A stretch of DNA of 44,471 bases from Clostridia bacterium (GTDB lineage Bacteria > Bacillota > Clostridia > Christensenellales > CAG-138): the NCBI GenBank assembly GCA_030533005.1, contig JAUNJX010000014.1, positions 1 through 44,471 on the forward strand. The letters run 5' to 3'. The notes beneath the pieces are model-generated. The model was not told where the DNA came from and made no database searches. It saw only the letters and a program-made list of their open reading frames with translations. The stretch's first letter is position 1. The number at the start of each line of letters is the position of its first letter. The position numbers were made by a program, and so were the translations under genes. Below, in pieces: positions 15,098 to 23,815 of this stretch.

Positions 15098-15912
15098 AAC
15101 CTGCCTCCTTCCTGCCCGGACTCATGCTCCGCCCGGCGCATCACGAACATGGAAATGATGACGAGTATCAGCAGGATAAAGCTCAACGCGCTGCCCGTGC
15201 TCATGTTTTGCAGCGTGATAAACTGGTTCTCGATCAATTCGCCGAACATCATGAATTTGCCGCCGCCTAAGAGGCCGGAAATGGCAAACGTGGTGATGGC
15301 GGGGATGAACACCATGGTGATGCCCGAAATGATGCCGGGGAGAGACTGCGGCAGCGTCACCTTGACGAAGGTGACAAGGCCGTTGGCTCCAAGATCGGCA
15401 GCCGCTTCCAACAGGCTTTTATCAAGCTTGACCAGCACCGAATAGACGGGCAAAATCATAAAGGGCAGGAAATTGTACACCGTGCCCAGCATGACCGCCG
15501 ATTCCGTAAAAAGAAGGTGCTGCGCGGGCAGACCTACGGCCGCGAGCAGGGCGTTCAACACGCCGCGCCCGTCGAGGAGCACCTGCCACGCGTAGGTGCG
15601 CAGCAAGAAGTTCATCCACATGGGCACGATAAAGAGCACATAGAGGATGGCTGCGGTGGATTTTTTGAGCTGGGACAGGATATAGGCGATGGGATAGCCC
15701 GTGGCGAGGCAAATCAGCGTCGCCTTGACGGCCACCCATACGGAGCGAAAGAATACCTTCATATAGGAGGGCGAGGAAAGAGCGTCGATGATATTGGCGA
15801 AGGTGAACCCGCCGTCCGACGTGAACGCGTAGTACACGATCAGCAGCATGGGTGCCAAGATGAAGATCAGCATCCACACGATATACGGATAGGAGAACAT
15901 GGTGCGTTTCAT
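15091..15912 (-). CDS. potB: Spermidine/putrescine ABC transporter permease
   Basis: 273 aa with about six helices. The start YPYIVWMLIFILAPMLLIVYYAF and the EAA motif LEAAADLGANGLVTFVKVTLPQSLPG are typical of PotB. It lies 18 bp after potA and overlaps potC. Partner of PotC in the polyamine import channel. Confidence 0.93.
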   Translation of the reverse strand: MKRTMFSYPYIVWMLIFILAPMLLIVYYAFTSDGGFTFANIIDALSSPSYMKVFFRSVWVAVKATLICLATGYPIAYILSQLKKSTAAILYVLFIVPMWMNFLLRTYAWQVLLDGRGVLNALLAAVGLPAQHLLFTESAVMLGTVYNFLPFMILPVYSVLVKLDKSLLEAAADLGANGLVTFVKVTLPQSLPGIISGITMVFIPAITTFAISGLLGGGKFMMFGELIENQFITLQNMSTGSALSFILLILVIISMFVMRRAEHESGQEGGRLW

Positions 15913-15930
15913 ACCGGTGCCGATCCTTTC

Positions 15931-17040
15931 TTATACTTCGTCCGCTTCGACGGCTTCGTCCATCAGTTCGTCCTCGGTGGGCGCTTCCAGCGCGTCGTGG
16001 GTGAGGCTTTTATGCATGACGTGGATAGCATCGGGCAGGATGGTGAGGCTCACCTCGCTGCCGATGTCGGCATAATCCGTGGAGTGCACCGTCCAAACAA
16101 AATCGCCCGTATCCACCTGAAACGCGTAGTGCACGCCCATGAAGATGGCGCTTTTGATCACACCCTTCAATGGCGCCTGATCCGGCTCGTACAGGTCGAT
16201 ATCCTCGGGGCGCACCACCACGTCCACGCGCTCGCGCTTGGCAAAGCCCTTGTCCACGCATTCGTAATCGATGTTGTGGAAGCGTACCTTGTAATCCTCC
16301 AGCATCACGCCGGGGAGTATGTTGCTTTCGCCTATGAACTTGGCGACGAACACGTTTTTGGGCTCGTTGTAGATGTCGGTGGGGGTGCCGATCTGCTGGA
16401 TGATGCCCTCGTTCATCACCACGATGGTGTCGCTCATGGTGAGCGCCTCCTCCTGATCGTGGGTGACATAAATAAAGGTTATGCCCAACAGCTGCTGCAT
16501 GCGCTTGAGCTCAATCTGCATCTCCTTGCGAAGCTTGAGGTCGAGCGCGCCCAGCGGTTCGTCTAAAAGCAACACCTGCGGGCGGTTGACAAGCGCCCGC
16601 GCGATGGCGACACGCTGCTGCTGGCCGCCGGAAAGCTGCTCGATCCAACGCTTTTCATAGCCCTTGAGGTTGACGAGGGTGAGCATTTCGTGTACGCGGG
16701 ATTCGATCTCCGCCTTGGGGAGCTTTTGGATCTTCAGCCCGAAGGCGATGTTGTCGTAAACGTTCAGGTGCGGAAACAGGGCGTACTTTTGGAACACCGT
16801 GTTGACCTTGCGCTTGTAGGGCGGCACGCTTACCACGTCCTGCCCGTCGATGAGCACCTGTCCCTGATCCGGCATGACGAAGCCCGCGATGATGCGCAGC
16901 GTCGTCGTTTTGCCGCAGCCCGAAGGCCCCAGGAGCGTAATGAACTCCCCGTCGCGTATGTAGAGGTCGATGTCCTTGAGCACGGCTTCGCCGTCGTATT
17001 CCTTGGTTATGCCCACCAGATCGATCAAATGCTTGCTCAT
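15931..17040 (-). CDS. potA: Spermidine/putrescine ABC transporter ATP-binding protein
   Basis: 369 aa. Walker A is GPSGCGKTT (38-46), the Q loop Gln is near 84, the ABC signature is LSGGQQQR (136-143), Walker B is VLLLDE (156-161), and the switch His lies in YVTHDQEEA. The C-terminal 130 residues form the TOBE-like regulatory domain seen in PotA. It energises polyamine uptake. It follows the cupin regulator gene by 33 bp and is first of the transporter genes. Confidence 0.95.
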   Translation of the reverse strand: MSKHLIDLVGITKEYDGEAVLKDIDLYIRDGEFITLLGPSGCGKTTTLRIIAGFVMPDQGQVLIDGQDVVSVPPYKRKVNTVFQKYALFPHLNVYDNIAFGLKIQKLPKAEIESRVHEMLTLVNLKGYEKRWIEQLSGGQQQRVAIARALVNRPQVLLLDEPLGALDLKLRKEMQIELKRMQQLLGITFIYVTHDQEEALTMSDTIVVMNEGIIQQIGTPTDIYNEPKNVFVAKFIGESNILPGVMLEDYKVRFHNIDYECVDKGFAKRERVDVVVRPEDIDLYEPDQAPLKGVIKSAIFMGVHYAFQVDTGDFVWTVHSTDYADIGSEVSLTILPDAIHVMHKSLTHDALEAPTEDELMDEAVEADEV

Positions 17041-17073
17041 AGTTTATGCTCCGCTGAAGATAGAATTTTTAGC

Positions 17074-17613
17074 TTAAAAGGACGGCGGCGTGGAGACCCA
17101 AAGGATCAGCGCCTGTTTTTTTCCATTATTTTTGAGGTAGTGCTCCTGCGCGCTTTTGAAGCTGAAGCTTTCACCCTTGCGCACCCGGAATTTTCTCTCG
17201 CCAAGGTGCAGCATCACCGTGCCCGCGAGCACATAGCCGAATTCCTCCCCCTCGTGGGGATCGTCCCGCTCCGTTTCGCACCCGCTTTCGAGTGTGACAA
17301 GGATAGGCTCAAGCGCGTTTTTCTGTGCGTTGGTGACCAGCCACGCGATGCTGTAGCCCGCCTCGTTTTCCTTGACGAACACGTCCTCGCTGGTAAAGAC
17401 CACCTTGCTTTCGGATTCGGACGCAAAAAAGTCCGCAAGATCCGTGCCCAGCGCCTCCAGGATATCCATGAGCGTAGCGATGGAGGGGGAATTGAGATTG
17501 CGCTCGAGCTGGGAAATGAAGCCTTTGGAAAGCTCCGTGCGCGCGGCCAGCTCCTCTTGGGTAAGCCCCAAGCGGATGCGCCGCCGCTTGATCCGATCGC
17601 CTATATCCACCAT
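17074..17613 (-). CDS. XRE-cupin transcriptional regulator of the pot operon
   Basis: 179 aa. Residues 5-60 are an XRE helix-turn-helix (IKRRRIRLGLTQEELAARTE, then LSKGFISQLERNLNSPSIAT). Residues 105-175 form a cupin barrel (HEGEEFGYVLAGTVMLHLGE, then KGESFSFKSAQEHYLKNNG), the PuuR/HipB-cupin layout whose cupin senses a small ligand, here plausibly a polyamine. It is the first gene of the pot operon. Three TAAAC/GTTTA palindromes upstream are its likely binding sites, giving autoregulation. Confidence 0.92.
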   Translation of the reverse strand: MVDIGDRIKRRRIRLGLTQEELAARTELSKGFISQLERNLNSPSIATLMDILEALGTDLADFFASESESKVVFTSEDVFVKENEAGYSIAWLVTNAQKNALEPILVTLESGCETERDDPHEGEEFGYVLAGTVMLHLGERKFRVRKGESFSFKSAQEHYLKNNGKKQALILWVSTPPSF

Positions 17614-17643
17614 GCGCCGCCCCTTTCTGTATCGTGCTGATAC

Positions 17644-17708
17644 TAAACTCTTGGTTTACTATGCTAGAACCATTGCGATAATAAACTTTAAGTTTACAAA
17701 TCGTAAAC
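17644..17708 (-). promoter_or_regulatory. Palindrome cluster, candidate operator of the pot operon
   Basis: Three inverted repeats share one half-site: TAAAC-5-GTTTA (17644-17658), a near-continuous TAAACTT-T-AAGTTTA (17682-17696), and GTTTAC-5-GTAAAC (17692-17708). They lie 30-95 bp before the regulator start, where an autoregulator would bind. I could not fix a single best -35/-10 pair inside it. Confidence 0.7.
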
Positions 17709-17751
17709 TACCATGGACGATTAAACCATGATTCTACAAAAATGTCAACAT

Positions 17752-17776
17752 AAAAATAGCCCGCTGACGAGCGGGC
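17752..17776 (-). terminator. Intrinsic terminator after the LysE-type exporter gene
   Basis: On the minus strand GCCCGCT pairs with AGCGGGC (17776-17759) with a 4-nt loop, followed by TATTTTTA. It closes the fbp-LysE transcription unit. Confidence 0.85.
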
Positions 17777-17802
17777 GGGCAAAGATAGCGAGACGGCAAA
17801 AA

Positions 17803-18408
17803 CTATAAAATTGCCGTGATCGCGCAGTAGATGAGCGACAGGCACATCACCGCGTCGCAGGGGATGCGGTATTTGGCGTAGAGATTTTTGATGACCGTGC
17901 CGAATAGCACCCACAAAAGGGAGCTGCAGCACAGCGTCAGCGTCGCTATTGCGCTCCAAAGGAGGATGGAGGAAAAATGCGCGCTGTAGGGCACAACATA
18001 GATGGAGAAGATGGAAAGGGCGTAGATCCAGCTTTTGATGTTGAGTATTTGCAAAAGAATGCCGTCCTTGTAGGAGGAAGCCTTTTCGGCGGGAATGTCG
18101 TCGCCCTCGGCGGGGGGATTTTTGCTTTCGCGGATACCCGAAAGCAGGATGTGGAGGCCAAGGTAGGCCATATACGCAGCGCCCAGCCATTTCATGTAGG
18201 GCACAAGGCCGGGGATGAGGCTTGCAAGCGCGAGATTAAGAAGCCCGCAAAGCAGCATTTTAACGAACACGCTGCCCATGCTGCCGATCAAAAAGCGGCG
18301 TGCGCCCTTAAGGCCGTGCCGCGCGCCCAGATACAGGCACATGAAGTTGTTGGGGCCGGGGGTGATGGCGCCCACCAGCATGTAGATGAAAAGTCCCGCA
18401 AGATCCAT
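17803..18408 (-). CDS. LysE/RhtB-family amino-acid exporter
   Basis: 201 aa with five to six transmembrane helices. The N-terminus LFIYMLVGAITPGPNNFMCL carries the family's hallmark TPGPNN motif, followed by GSMGSVFVKMLLCGL and the LGAAYMAYLGLHILLSG segment. Members export amino acids such as lysine, arginine, threonine or homoserine, or other metabolites; the substrate here is not evident. It starts 2 bp after the fbp stop, so the two genes are co-transcribed and probably coupled. Confidence 0.9.
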   Translation of the reverse strand: MDLAGLFIYMLVGAITPGPNNFMCLYLGARHGLKGARRFLIGSMGSVFVKMLLCGLLNLALASLIPGLVPYMKWLGAAYMAYLGLHILLSGIRESKNPPAEGDDIPAEKASSYKDGILLQILNIKSWIYALSIFSIYVVPYSAHFSSILLWSAIATLTLCCSSLLWVLFGTVIKNLYAKYRIPCDAVMCLSLIYCAITAIL

Positions 18409-18410
18409 AG

Positions 18411-20375
18411 TTAAACCTCCGCCTCCGCTGTTTTGATGATGCCGCGCTCATAGGCGGCGAGAAGATCGCCAAGGTCTGTAAGCCTGCCCTTGATCTCATC
18501 GCCCTTGTCCGTGTCGCTCACGAGCAGCCTTCGATCCATCTTTTCCACGATGAAGCTGTGGGAGGTGATGTCGTCCTCCTCGCGGATGGCCTGTTCGCGG
18601 CTGGTAAAGGGCTCGTGGGCGGCGATGTGGATATCGTGGGATCCAAAGAACATGGTGTAGCCCGCGATGCCCGTCTTTTTTTGATAGGCACGGCAAAAGC
18701 CGCCATCGATCACCACCAGCCGTCCGCCCGCCTTGCGGGGATCCTCGCCGTCCTTGGCCTTGACGGGCACATGGCCGTTGATGATGCGGCTCCAAGGCTT
18801 GTTAAGGCCGAATTCCTCGAGTATGCGCCGGCAGTATGCCTCGGTGTTGTAATAGGAATAATACGGGTTTTTCGGCTCGTTCCATGTGCTCTCCTCCAAG
18901 AGCAGCGTGCGCTCAAACGTCTTGATCTCGCGCCGCCCGAAGATGGGGGAATTGCGTCCGCACCAGAGGAACCACAGAAAATCGCCGCCTTCCTCCCGCT
19001 GCTGCGTGCCCACGGGGGAGAAATACGCTTGCCTTGCAACGCGGTCGGCATAGTTGAGGAACACGCGTCCCGCCATGCTGCGCCCGCCCATGTCGAATTT
19101 GGTAAAGGAACCGTCCTCGTTGGTGGGGATGCAGCCGTGGTAGAGCAGGTTGCCGTTGCAGCGGCGGTAGATGCTGCCGTTATCATAAAGGAAGCGGGCG
19201 TGGGCTTGCAGCTTGTCGCTTTTCATAAAGGAAGCGGTCAGCTGCTCCATAAGCGCCTGTTCCTCGGGGGAGAGGCGGTTGGGATCGGCAGGGTCTACGG
19301 TGGGGAAATCCGTATCCCGCAGCTTGTAGCTAACGCCGTCCACGTCGATGGTGTAGTCGTTCCAGTTGACGCGGGAGAGCATGTCCCTGTCCGCCATATC
19401 GTATTCGCTTCTGCGGCGCACGAGCTGCCCCTCCAGCTTGAACATGATGACGCTGATGGCCTTGTGCATGCGGGCGTAAAGATGCATGTCGCGGGGCTTG
19501 TAGCGTTCCTCGGGCAGCTTTCGCGGCTCGAACACGGGGGCTTCAGAATAGGTTTCGTTTGCGAAAAGCGCGAGCGGCAAAAGGTTGACGCCATAGGCGT
19601 TTTCCAGCATGTCAAGGCTGTCGTACTGCACGCAGTTCTTGACCGCCACCGCAACGCAGACGGGGCTGCCCGCCGCGGCGCCCAGCCACAGCACGTCGTG
19701 GTTGCCCCACTCGATATCCGCGTTGTGGTAGGAGATCAAATGGTCGAGTATCACGTCCGCGTGCGGGCCGCGATCGAAGATGTCGCCCACGATATGGAGC
19801 CTGTCCACCACGATGCGCTTGATGAATTCCGCGAATTCCGTGATGAGCGTTTCCGCGCTGCCCGTATCCACGATGGCGGCGATGATGTTTTCAAAATAGG
19901 ATTCCTTTTCCCGCACGCCGTCGGTGTTGATCAGCTCCTCCATGATGTAGGCGGAGTCGCGGGGCAGGGTGTTATAAACATAGGAGCGGGAATACTTGGT
20001 CGCCACGTTCACGGCGACCTTGACAAGCCGGTGCAGCGTCACCCTGTACCAGTCGTTCAGATCCTTTTCCCGGCGGCGGGCTTCATAGAGCTTTTCCTCG
20101 GGGTAGTAGGTGAGGGAGGCGAGAGAGCGGCGCTCGGAGAGGGTCAGGGAATCGCCGAAGGTCTCGTCGATCTTGACGTAAACGGCGCCGGAGCCGTTGT
20201 TGAGGATGTGCAAAAACGCCTCGTGCTCGCCGTGGATATCGCTCATGAAATGCTCGGTGCCCTTGGGAAGATTCAATATCGCCCGCAGGTTGATCATCTC
20301 GGCGCGCACGGCTTGCACGCTGGGGTATTTTTTCGCAAGCAGCGCTAAAAAACGCGTGTCGCGGTTGGGTTCCAT
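18411..20375 (-). CDS. fbp: Fructose-1,6-bisphosphatase, class 3
   Basis: 654 aa, the usual length of the Firmicutes class 3 enzyme. It belongs to the metallophosphoesterase fold: SDIHGEHEAF (Asp46, His48), VGDIFDRGPHAD, and YHNADIEWGNHDVLWLGAA provide the metal ligands. The C-terminal NGHVPVKAKDGEDPRKAGG supplies further His ligands. It hydrolyses fructose 1,6-bisphosphate to fructose 6-phosphate for gluconeogenesis. An AGGAGGTGA ribosome site precedes the start, and a near-consensus promoter is at 20407-20435. Co-transcribed with the downstream exporter. Confidence 0.96.
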   Translation of the reverse strand: MEPNRDTRFLALLAKKYPSVQAVRAEMINLRAILNLPKGTEHFMSDIHGEHEAFLHILNNGSGAVYVKIDETFGDSLTLSERRSLASLTYYPEEKLYEARRREKDLNDWYRVTLHRLVKVAVNVATKYSRSYVYNTLPRDSAYIMEELINTDGVREKESYFENIIAAIVDTGSAETLITEFAEFIKRIVVDRLHIVGDIFDRGPHADVILDHLISYHNADIEWGNHDVLWLGAAAGSPVCVAVAVKNCVQYDSLDMLENAYGVNLLPLALFANETYSEAPVFEPRKLPEERYKPRDMHLYARMHKAISVIMFKLEGQLVRRRSEYDMADRDMLSRVNWNDYTIDVDGVSYKLRDTDFPTVDPADPNRLSPEEQALMEQLTASFMKSDKLQAHARFLYDNGSIYRRCNGNLLYHGCIPTNEDGSFTKFDMGGRSMAGRVFLNYADRVARQAYFSPVGTQQREEGGDFLWFLWCGRNSPIFGRREIKTFERTLLLEESTWNEPKNPYYSYYNTEAYCRRILEEFGLNKPWSRIINGHVPVKAKDGEDPRKAGGRLVVIDGGFCRAYQKKTGIAGYTMFFGSHDIHIAAHEPFTSREQAIREEDDITSHSFIVEKMDRRLLVSDTDKGDEIKGRLTDLGDLLAAYERGIIKTAEAEV

Positions 20376-20406
20376 ACGCTCACCTCCTGTGGTTGCTTAA
20401 CAAATC

Positions 20407-20435
20407 ATTATACCATTTATAGGCATGTCGTGCAA
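20407..20435 (-). promoter_or_regulatory. Promoter of fbp
   Basis: TTGCAC (20435-20430), 17-bp spacer, extended TGG-TATAAT (20412-20407), about 30 bp before the start codon. Confidence 0.85.
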
Positions 20436-20484
20436 ATCTGCAGGTCGGTTTCGCAAGATATGCTTAGGAGGAACGGACAAGCCG

Positions 20485-21669
20485 TCAGCCCTTGTTCCGG
20501 AGGGTTCGCCTGCAAAGCAGCAGCCCCAGCACCAGCAGCGCGGGGAAGATCGCGGCGGAAAGCAGGCCGGCGCGAAGCTCGTTGCCCTGTGCAGCCGAAA
20601 CGAGCCCCACCATGGCGGGGCCAAGCGTGCAGCCCATATCGCCCGCAAGCGCGAGAAGCGCAAACATGCGTGTGCCGCCCCGGCGAAGGGTCGTGGAGGC
20701 AAGGCTGAGCGTGCCCGGCCAAAAAGCGCCCACGGACAGGCCGCAAAGGGCGCAGCCCGCCAATGCGAGGACGGGATTTTTAGAGAGCGCCGCCATTAGA
20801 TAGCTGCAAACGCAAAGACAGCCGCTTGCCGCCATCACACCCGTGAGGGGGAAGCGTTCGCCGTATTTCGCGTGCAGCGTGCGGGATATCCCCATCAGCA
20901 GCGCAAAAGCGCAGGGGCCGGCAAGGTCGCCCAAGGTCTTGGACACCCCCAAGCCCGCCTCCGTAAAGGCGGAGGCCCATTGGCTCATGGACTGCTCCGC
21001 CGCGCCCCCGCAGAGCATGACGAGCACCAGCACATAAAAAGCGCCGGAGCGGAAAAGGGAAGCGCCGTCCATGGCGGGCGCTTCCTCCTCCAACGTGCGG
21101 ATGGGCACCCTGGTAAAATAGAACGCGTTTACAAGCGGCAGCAGCGCCCATATACAGGCGAGAACGCGCCAGCGCGCAACGCCAAACGCCATAAAGAACA
21201 GCGTGGAGCCAAGGATCACCAGCACGCAGCCCCAGCAATAGAAGGCGTGCAGAAAGCTCATGGTGGACGCCTTGTTGGGAAGCGGCGCGGCCTCCACCAT
21301 GGGGCTGATGACGACCTCTATCAAGCCGCCGCCCATGGCGTAAAGAGCGACGCAGAGCAATATGCCCGCATAGGGATCGGGAAGCCTGTCCGGCAGGAAG
21401 GACAGACCCGCAAGCCCCGCCGCGCAGAACAGATGCGCCCATACGGCGGCACGGCGGTAGCCAATGCGCGCGATGAACTGCGCCGCGAGAAAATCCACGG
21501 ATAATTGCATAAAGAAATTGATGCTGACCAGCAGCGCGATGCGCTCCAAAGAGATGCCATAGGTGCTTTGTAAGGTGAGAAAAAGAAGCGGTATAAAATT
21601 GTTGACGATCGCCTGGGCGATATGCCCGCCGCAGCAGGCGTAAAGCGTATGCTTGAAATCGTTGCGCAT
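20485..21669 (-). CDS. MFS transporter
   Basis: 394 aa from the Met at 21669. The frame is open to 21795, but that part would overlap the upstream glycosyltransferase gene. About 12 transmembrane helices. The opening HTLYACCGGHIAQAIVNNFIPLLFLTLQSTYGISLERIAL and the second-half GMSVGAFWPGTLSLASTTL-like segment (GLSVGAFWPGTLSLASTTLR) resemble FucP/sugar-type MFS carriers of Clostridia. The substrate cannot be assigned. A plausible promoter (TATAGT near 21707-21712) lies just upstream. Confidence 0.85.
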   Translation of the reverse strand: MRNDFKHTLYACCGGHIAQAIVNNFIPLLFLTLQSTYGISLERIALLVSINFFMQLSVDFLAAQFIARIGYRRAAVWAHLFCAAGLAGLSFLPDRLPDPYAGILLCVALYAMGGGLIEVVISPMVEAAPLPNKASTMSFLHAFYCWGCVLVILGSTLFFMAFGVARWRVLACIWALLPLVNAFYFTRVPIRTLEEEAPAMDGASLFRSGAFYVLVLVMLCGGAAEQSMSQWASAFTEAGLGVSKTLGDLAGPCAFALLMGISRTLHAKYGERFPLTGVMAASGCLCVCSYLMAALSKNPVLALAGCALCGLSVGAFWPGTLSLASTTLRRGGTRMFALLALAGDMGCTLGPAMVGLVSAAQGNELRAGLLSAAIFPALLVLGLLLCRRTLRNKG

Positions 21670-21746
21670 GGGTATGCGTATCTCCCCTTCCTCAAATCTG
21701 CTGCATACTATAGCATATTTGGGGAAATTTTGCCATACGCGAAAGC

Positions 21747-23234
21747 CTAGCCGCCCCTGCTGTCCCACACCTCCATCCAGCGGGGGCTCAGACATGGATC
21801 GCGCTGCGAGAGCGGGCGCAGCACGTCCTCTAAACGCTCCCGCTCCTTTTCGGAGGGGGAAGCGTCAGTGCCCGTGACCGTTGCGGTGACAGCGGGGGTG
21901 TAAATGTTGCTTTGCCCCCGGCGCATGAGGCGTATGCACATCTCCGCCACGGCGCCGCCTGCGGAGAAAAAGGTTTCGTCAAAGCAGCCCGCGTGAAAAA
22001 AGAGATCGCTTGTAAGCATCGCGCATGCGCCGTGCAGCAGGGACGCTGCGCGCACGCTTTGCCCCAGCCACGGCACGTTTTCACAAAGGACGGCGGGCGC
22101 TGTGCCCGCGGCGAGCAGCGCGCCGTCGCCGCTTGCCATGGCGCAGCCCACAACGCCTGCTTCCGCCCGGTGCGTCTGATCCATAAGCGGCACGAGGAAG
22201 CCCGGCGTGTCCATCACCGTATCCGGACGAAGAAACAGCAGCAAGGCGCCCTTGGCGCTGCGTGCGCCGAAGTTCCAAAGCGCCGCCGTGCTCTCGCTTG
22301 GCATGGTGAGCACGTCCGCCGCGCGGTTGGCGCGCAGCAGCTCGTAGTAGCGCAGCGTATCGAGGTTTTCCGACCCCGCGTCCACGATGCGGATGCGATA
22401 GTAGGGGTACAGGGCGTTTTGCTCGATGCTCTCAAGCAGGCGGCGCAAGCGGCGCACGTTGTTTTTGTTGGGGATGATGATGCTCACCTGCTCCTTGGCG
22501 CGAAGCGAGGTGCGCAGCCGGAAGGTGTTTTTGCAAAGCCCGCCTACCGCATAGCCGTCCCAGCCGCGCGCTTGCAGGTACGCGTCGATGCAGGCGCGCC
22601 CCTGCGTATCCGAAAGCGCGGGGAGGGCGGCGCGGCTTAGGAGCACCTCGTCGATGTGCGCGGTGCGGGCGGCGCGCAGCGCGCAGCGCAGGGTATAGGC
22701 ATACGCCGCTTCCTCCGAGAACGCGGTCATGGGCTTTGCCGCGTCGTGCAGGCTTCGGCGCACGAGCAGGGGACGGCCTATACAATTGTAGGAAAGCAGA
22801 TCGACGTTGTTGAGCGCGCACTTGAAATGCGGGTGCAGCCGCGCGCCCGCGCGATGCACATCCTCGTCGGCAAATAAGAGGTCGGGGCGGGGGGAGGCGT
22901 TGAGCGCTGCGACAAAATGGCGCAGCGCGTCGGGGTGCAGGACGTCTCCCTTGAAAAGGTACATGAGATATTCGCCCTCGCCCGGCGCGTCGCGCAGCAG
23001 CGTGCAGCGGCGGTAGGTCTGGCTTTTCAGCGCGTCGTCCGGCACGCCCTTTTCCCCGATCACGTCGATATGCGGCGTGTATTCGCCCATAACGGCGGCG
23101 CTGGGCTGGTACGTCCTGCGCCACGCGGCATAACGGCGGTTAAACGCCTCCGATACAACAGGAAAAGCGCCCGCGGGAGGCTGTCCCGCGCGCGCGAAAA
23201 GGGTTTCCAAAGAATCCAGCAGACCGTTTCGCAT
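21747..23234 (-). CDS. GT2-family glycosyltransferase
   Basis: 495 aa. Two parts resemble the large rhamnan/O-antigen type glycosyltransferases. Residues 60-180 carry a decayed GT-A module with DLLFADEDVHRAGARLHPHFK, the acidic segment typical of these enzymes. From about 255 onward is a second GT-A start, VSIIIPNKNNVRRLRRLLES, with a later SAKGALLLFLRPDTVMDTPGF replacing the usual DxD region. The family transfers sugars to surface polysaccharides from nucleotide sugars. The altered DxD motif makes catalysis by the second module uncertain. It stands apart from any polysaccharide cluster. Confidence 0.78.
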   Translation of the reverse strand: MRNGLLDSLETLFARAGQPPAGAFPVVSEAFNRRYAAWRRTYQPSAAVMGEYTPHIDVIGEKGVPDDALKSQTYRRCTLLRDAPGEGEYLMYLFKGDVLHPDALRHFVAALNASPRPDLLFADEDVHRAGARLHPHFKCALNNVDLLSYNCIGRPLLVRRSLHDAAKPMTAFSEEAAYAYTLRCALRAARTAHIDEVLLSRAALPALSDTQGRACIDAYLQARGWDGYAVGGLCKNTFRLRTSLRAKEQVSIIIPNKNNVRRLRRLLESIEQNALYPYYRIRIVDAGSENLDTLRYYELLRANRAADVLTMPSESTAALWNFGARSAKGALLLFLRPDTVMDTPGFLVPLMDQTHRAEAGVVGCAMASGDGALLAAGTAPAVLCENVPWLGQSVRAASLLHGACAMLTSDLFFHAGCFDETFFSAGGAVAEMCIRLMRRGQSNIYTPAVTATVTGTDASPSEKERERLEDVLRPLSQRDPCLSPRWMEVWDSRGG

Positions 23235-23272
23235 GCGCTTAGTGTGCGGTGCTTCGGCCTGCGTTATGCGCT

Positions 23273-23779
23273 CTATTTTGCGAGCGTTTCGGGCGCGGTG
23301 AAATCCTCGTCCGTGACCGTCACCTTTTTGATGACCACGGGCTCCCGGGGACGATCCGAATAGTCGGTGGGGAGGGCGCAGATAGCGTCCACCACATCCA
23401 TGCCGTCGATCACGCGGCCAAAGGCGGCGTACTGCCCGTCAAGATGCGGTGAATCCGCATGCATGATAAAAAACTGGCTGCCCGCCGAATCCGGCATCAT
23501 GGATCGCGCCATGGAGATCACGCCGCGCTTGTGCTTGAGCGGGTTGTCCACGCCGTTTTTCTTGAATTCGCCCTTGATGGCGTAGCCCGGGCCGCCCGTG
23601 CCCGTGCCCTCCGGGCAGCCGCCCTGCACCATAAAGCCGGGGATGACGCGGTGGAAGGTCAGGCCGTCGTAATAGCCCTTGCTGCAAAGCGTGAGAAAAT
23701 TGTTGACGGTGTTGGGGGCGGCAGATCTGTCCATTTCCAGCGTTATGACGCCGCCGTTTTCCATTTCGATCGTTACCAT
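23273..23779 (-). CDS. Cyclophilin-type peptidyl-prolyl isomerase
   Basis: 168 aa, a single cyclophilin domain without signal peptide, so cytoplasmic. Motifs FHRVIPGFMVQGGCPEGTGTG, ISMARSMMPDSAGSQFFIMH and YAAFGRVIDGMDVVDAI carry the catalytic Arg, the Gln and the substrate-pocket Phe. It accelerates cis-trans isomerisation at proline. AAAGGAGC precedes the start at 23779. Close to the glycosyltransferase (38 bp), with which it may be co-transcribed. Confidence 0.95.
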   Translation of the reverse strand: MVTIEMENGGVITLEMDRSAAPNTVNNFLTLCSKGYYDGLTFHRVIPGFMVQGGCPEGTGTGGPGYAIKGEFKKNGVDNPLKHKRGVISMARSMMPDSAGSQFFIMHADSPHLDGQYAAFGRVIDGMDVVDAICALPTDYSDRPREPVVIKKVTVTDEDFTAPETLAK

Positions 23780-23815
23780 AGTTGAAGCTCCTTTATTTTA
23801 TATTGATAGATTCGC

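Noticed and set aside
18558-20348. 596-codon frame antisense to fbp
   Set aside because: Low-complexity Val/Gly/His composition from GC-rich third positions; fbp on the other strand has all active-site motifs.
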